Positions 57,050-64,000 of a DNA stretch of 64,000 nucleotides are shown here, piece by piece. The notes beneath the pieces were generated by a model. It ran no database searches. It saw only the letters and a list, made by a program, of their open reading frames with translations, and was not told the origin of the DNA. Made by a program: the position numbers and the translations under genes. Source of the DNA: Acanthosepion pharaonis (Eukaryota; Mollusca; Cephalopoda; Sepiida; Sepiidae); NCBI GenBank assembly GCA_903632075.3, contig CAHIKZ030001201.1, forward strand, positions 216,501-280,500. Direction: 5' to 3'. How positions within the stretch are numbered: the stretch's first letter is position 1; each line of letters starts with the position of its first letter.

Positions 57050-59014
57050 AAAATAACATTAATAAGATAGAGTGAAGATGGTAATAATAACAATGAAAAT
57101 GCTTCATCTGAAAGTACACAAGTTTGCCTTTGTCTTTTTGAAGTTTCAACCATAAATAACCATTTTAAATAATATATTGATTGTTTATGAGTATTTCTTT
57201 CCTTTTTGAAAGGTTTCTTCTTTTTTTTTTTTTAGAATGTCTCTGAGGAGAACTTTGTGCTAAAATTGATTCTTCCTATAATAGTTGAAATTGACCAAGA
57301 ATTTAGAAAAAATGGGACTGTCACTTACCACTAGCGGTTAGCCATTTACTTTTAATAACATTGATACACTAATGTTTATCGTATCTTCATGATTAGTAAG
57401 TGTTTGCCAACGCTATAGAGCTCCACCTTTTATAGCATAATATTATTATCTTCCGTGTCATGTTGTTAAATAAACTCCATATATTACTAGAAATTATTTT
57501 ATTTATACTTGTTTTATAAATGAAAGGAATTTAGGGTCGAATCAGATACTTTAATATTTACTATTATTTTACTGTTTATTTTTTCTATCAGACGTCAGTA
57601 TTTGGTTATGTGTCAACTTCGATGTCCCTGAACCAGCCGACCTCTGACAGTTGCTACTTCAATAGCAAAGGCAAAACATTACTGCCATTTAAACCGTATC
57701 TATCATAACAAGCCCCAAGTTTACACTTCTGATATAGCAAACCGAAACTGCTTATAGTGGACTAATCAAAAGGTTCTTACAGTTGCTGACATTTGAATGA
57801 CCTGCCTCGAATATTGTGACAAAACTTGACTAATATCCGTGGGAAAATGCTTGGTGGCAAAGTTCTAAAAAAAGTGGGATCATTGTATCAATTTAAAAAT
57901 ATATCCTTTTAAAAAGAAGTTAAAAAAGATAAAAGATACTCTATCAAATGTAGCCAACTATGGTATATTTCTCTTGGGGTATTTCCTTAGCAAGGTAATG
58001 TATTGTTAATTGAGTAGCCTACTTGTTGCATGTCGTGTTTAGGGTTTAAGCAAACCGAATATGACTCGTCAAAACAAAACAAAAAAAAAAAAAACAAAAA
58101 AAATGGTTCTGTTTTACTGTTTAAAATGGTACTTATGGAAAAGCCCCAAATGAGTTTTCTCCAATTATTGGGAGATATTATGATGAGATATTTCTATATA
58201 TTCTAATGAGTCATTGGTGATGACACTGACACGATCTCATAAACGGACACTGCATGTTCAAAATTACACTTTTCCTCTTTCCCATCCTTTCCCACAACCA
58301 AACGTGAAAGTTGGTACATACTTAGATTAACTCTGAATTTTTCTATACATTTCTAATAAAATAAAAGTTCTATTCATTCCAGCACATTTATGTTCTTTCT
58401 TTTACTTTTAACGTAAATTTATGTTTAAATGAACGCATTTAAGAAAGTTTTTGTAATTCTGTGCCATACCCTAAGGCAGTAGTTTATCAATTTTTTTTTT
58501 CTCTGGGCCGCATTTTCGGAATTAAAATTTGCTCGTGCATATTTTATGAGATAAAAAAAAGACAAAGAGAGGGTTAAAGGGAGATAACCACAGATTCGAA
58601 GTCAGAACATTATCAATGATAACTCTCTCCTTCAATTTGCGGACACTACTATATCCTTAATACTTGATATAATGCAAAAATATCACAGTGATAAAATCAG
58701 TCAATAATTATTTATAACTATTTATACTGGGACTCATGTCTGCAATTACAAGTAATCCATAATAATATTTAAAATTTTGAAATTTATACTTGGCATATGA
58801 ATTTTTTTAAACTGTTTCTAAATGTTTGATAGTCTTTCAATCATTCCACTTCACCTGCTATTCTCGTCCACCGCACTGTTTTGGAACACCGACCCTAGGG
58901 CATGGACACAATATTTTAGGAATCTGTAATATTTTACAATCTTAAGTTTCAACGATTTGATTATTTAGACTTAGCTCACACTTTATAAAAGTAATAAAGA
59001 GAAAAAAACATATC

Positions 59015-59015
<1 letters not shown>
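57050..59015. other. No gene recognised
   Basis: AT-rich, non-coding. A poly-A run lies near 58080-58102. Confidence 0.5.

Positions 59016-59019
<4 letters not shown>

Positions 59020-59072
<53 letters not shown>
59020..59072. repeat. (TA)n microsatellite
   Basis: About 26 TA units. Confidence 0.95.
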
Positions 59073-62144
<3,072 letters not shown>

Positions 62145-62439
62145 CTATACACGTAAATAAATTATATGAACAGCCTTTAATAGTTTGAATGCGGGCGTTG
62201 CACTGAGATATCTATATACATTGTTAGTTACTTATAAAATGGCCAGGTTATGGTAAAATTCAATTCCAGTTTTTATGCAGCAATCATTCATCATTAAGAT
62301 ATGAAATCTTAATAAAGATTGATTTGAGTTGATTATGATTTCAGATTTTCATTTTCTAATCTGAAAACCATGAACTCACTTCATAAAAAAAATGAGGTAA
62401 AATGAAAATTTTTGCCAAAGTCAAAATGAGACATTTTGG

Positions 62440-62597
62440 TACAGAGAATACGGTAACTAGGCTCGCATTGTGGGATCGGAGAGCCGAGTTCGAAATTCCA
62501 GTCGGATCCATTTACATTATTACCCTTGAGAAAGCTATATCGAAAGTTACATAATCACCTAAGCGTGCATCACGCATGGCACATAACTGACTGAATA
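62440..62597 (+). mobile_element. Truncated tRNA-derived SINE
   Basis: The tRNA-like head (GGTAACTAGGCTCGCATTGT, B-box GAGTTCGAAATTCC) is followed directly by a shortened body ending AAGCGTGCATCACGCATGGC and CATAACTGACTGA. The middle of the family body is deleted relative to 54162-54440. Confidence 0.7.
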
Positions 62598-62689
62598 TGA
62601 AAAATTGAACATCATTTTGGTTTCGGCGCCTTCAAATTAGCCAACAAAGCGTTTCGATCCTTGCACCAAAATATTTGTTAATCAGTATT

Positions 62690-63230
62690 ATTATTTTATA
62701 CGTTAATATTGACTCCTTAACATCCTTTAACTTTCATCAGTCTTTCACCATTGATTTTGCTAAATTTTCTAGTGTTTCGATTTTGCTATTAATTGCTTTC
62801 CAGGGATCTTGTTTGCTTGTATATCGTTTTCTATTCTTAAATACACCTAACATCTAATGATAGATCACGGGTTTTCTTTGCTGAGTTTGGCGGTCGTTCT
62901 ATGAATTTGGCGTCTTTGAGCCCCCCAACCCCTTTTAGCAAGGTGGGCAATAGTCAGTTTTACAGAATGTGAAGTATAGTCTTGTATGAATATGCTATTT
63001 AGTTTATAGCTTCTTGATCGTAACCTGTACTATTAAAACTGTCTTGTCCTAAAACTTATCGTAATTATTTGCATTTATATGAAACCATTGTCAACTTTGA
63101 AGTCGACGATAACCCTACAATATTGACCCCAAACATTACTCTATTTTCCCACTATTGTTTTGTAAACCATATCAGTTGCCGATTCTCATGAATCAGCTGA
63201 GCTCTATTATCCAAGAAAAAAATCACTAAT
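62690..63230 (-). pseudogene. Tc1/mariner-like transposase fragment, second copy
   Basis: On the minus strand, 62830-62720 encodes NRKRYTSKQDPWKAINSKIE, the region after the catalytic domain in this family. 63190-62940 aligns with 45560-45355 in the same relative orientation. The DLNPI-type block itself is deleted or unrecognisable here. Multiple stops. Confidence 0.55.
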
Positions 63231-63638
63231 ATATTTAAATGACTATGAGATGAGATATTTCTAATAACTGTGATTATACGACGCTTCCTCGCTTCAAGTA
63301 TTGTGGAGTAAACCTCGTGTTCCTATCACAATGGATTTACTCATTACTTACATAGTTATGAATCCAGGTCGCTATATATACACAATATTATTAATTCAAT
63401 CATTCAATCGTACTAAAATACGTTACTCAAATCTTCATCCGGCAAGGAATAATTATTTCCATCTGCTGATTGTTATCACATGAAAATCTAAGTAGCGGAT
63501 TTTGATATTATTGAATTAATAATATTATTATATTTAAGCTCTGTCCACTTTGTCATTGAGTCCTTGGTTTAATTTATATTTGAAGCTTTTACCTTATTTT
63601 AAACTCAGATGATTATGTATAAACATGAAACAGACTGT

Positions 63639-63640
<2 letters not shown>

Positions 63641-63687
<47 letters not shown>

Positions 63688-63855
63688 AAATATAGTCTTA
63701 AGGTGTGCTATATTTATGGGATAAAGTGCTCAATAACAGAGATAGAGCGTGTGTAAATATAAAGTGAACATAGAAGTCAACACTATAGCAATCGGCGACA
63801 GTGATTGCATATAGCATGAAATCGTCAGTCGCCACTATATGTTGACTTATGTTCA

Positions 63856-63914
<59 letters not shown>
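63641..63914. mobile_element. TA-bounded foldback element
   Basis: (TA)n at 63641-63684 and 63860-63914. Between them, AAAGTGAACATAGAAGTCAA (63761-63780) pairs with TTGACTTATGTTCACTTT (63842-63859), and an inner CGGCGAC pairs with GTCGCC nearby. The left part (63684-63760) belongs to the same family as 7629-7715 and 48840-49097. Confidence 0.8.
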
Positions 63915-63916
<2 letters not shown>

Positions 63917-64000
63917 CTATGTCTCTATGTGTATGTTTATGCATGTTGTCCATTATATAATTTCACAATAGAAATCATGAAGCTAATTTCTAGAACATGC

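Overview
This window looks like nuclear DNA from a metazoan, most probably a cephalopod mollusc such as an octopus. The sequence is strongly AT-rich and contains a spliced gene with GT-AG introns. It also carries many (TA)n microsatellites, tRNA-derived SINEs, truncated LINEs, Tc1/mariner elements, a Penelope-like element and foldback repeats. The cephalopod assignment is inference from repeat style; animal nuclear DNA is certain.

Left third (1-19.8 kb, minus strand): this is the 5' part of one conserved gene, SMC6, the ATP-binding subunit of the SMC5/6 genome-maintenance complex. Seven coding exons could be reconstructed (14097-13891, 13759-13645, 11369-11264, 9312-9176, 6460-6318, about 6030-5929 and 1977-1840). 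A probable non-coding first exon lies at about 19795-19701. The exons encode roughly the first 316 residues: an acidic N-terminal tail, the Walker A loop, the N-terminal ATPase lobe and the start of the coiled coil. The gene runs off the left edge. Its introns are filled with LINE 3' ends, mariner pieces, SINE-like copies and microsatellites, and a Gypsy-type LTR-retrotransposon remnant sits at the extreme left. A small promoter with E2F-like, E-box and YY1-like sites lies at 19.80-19.85 kb.

Middle (20-34 kb): I found no convincing host coding exon. The region holds a hAT-like MITE with target duplications, an isolated TATA promoter-like block (21.33-21.41 kb), a pogo/psq-type helix-turn-helix remnant, a SINE, a Tc1 transposase fragment, a mariner deletion derivative, a Tigger/pogo-like element with a second MITE nested in it, a 1-kb foldback between two TA tracts, and a frameshifted Penelope-like reverse transcriptase.

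Right part (34-64 kb): this is repeat-dominated intergenic or very long intronic DNA. It contains several copies of one SINE family, tRNA-like SINE heads, a foldback-type repeat family, an RTE/Jockey-like LINE, Tc1/mariner remnants, a pair of long AT-rich dispersed repeats, and at least a dozen long microsatellites. A 600-bp block near 43.1-43.7 kb, with conspicuously higher GC, is unexplained.

No bacterial-type operon, CRISPR array, rRNA gene or intact canonical tRNA gene was seen. The most useful points for follow-up are the SMC6 exon-7 splice junction in a homopolymer, the nested and foldback elements that border TA tracts, and the unassigned GC-rich block.
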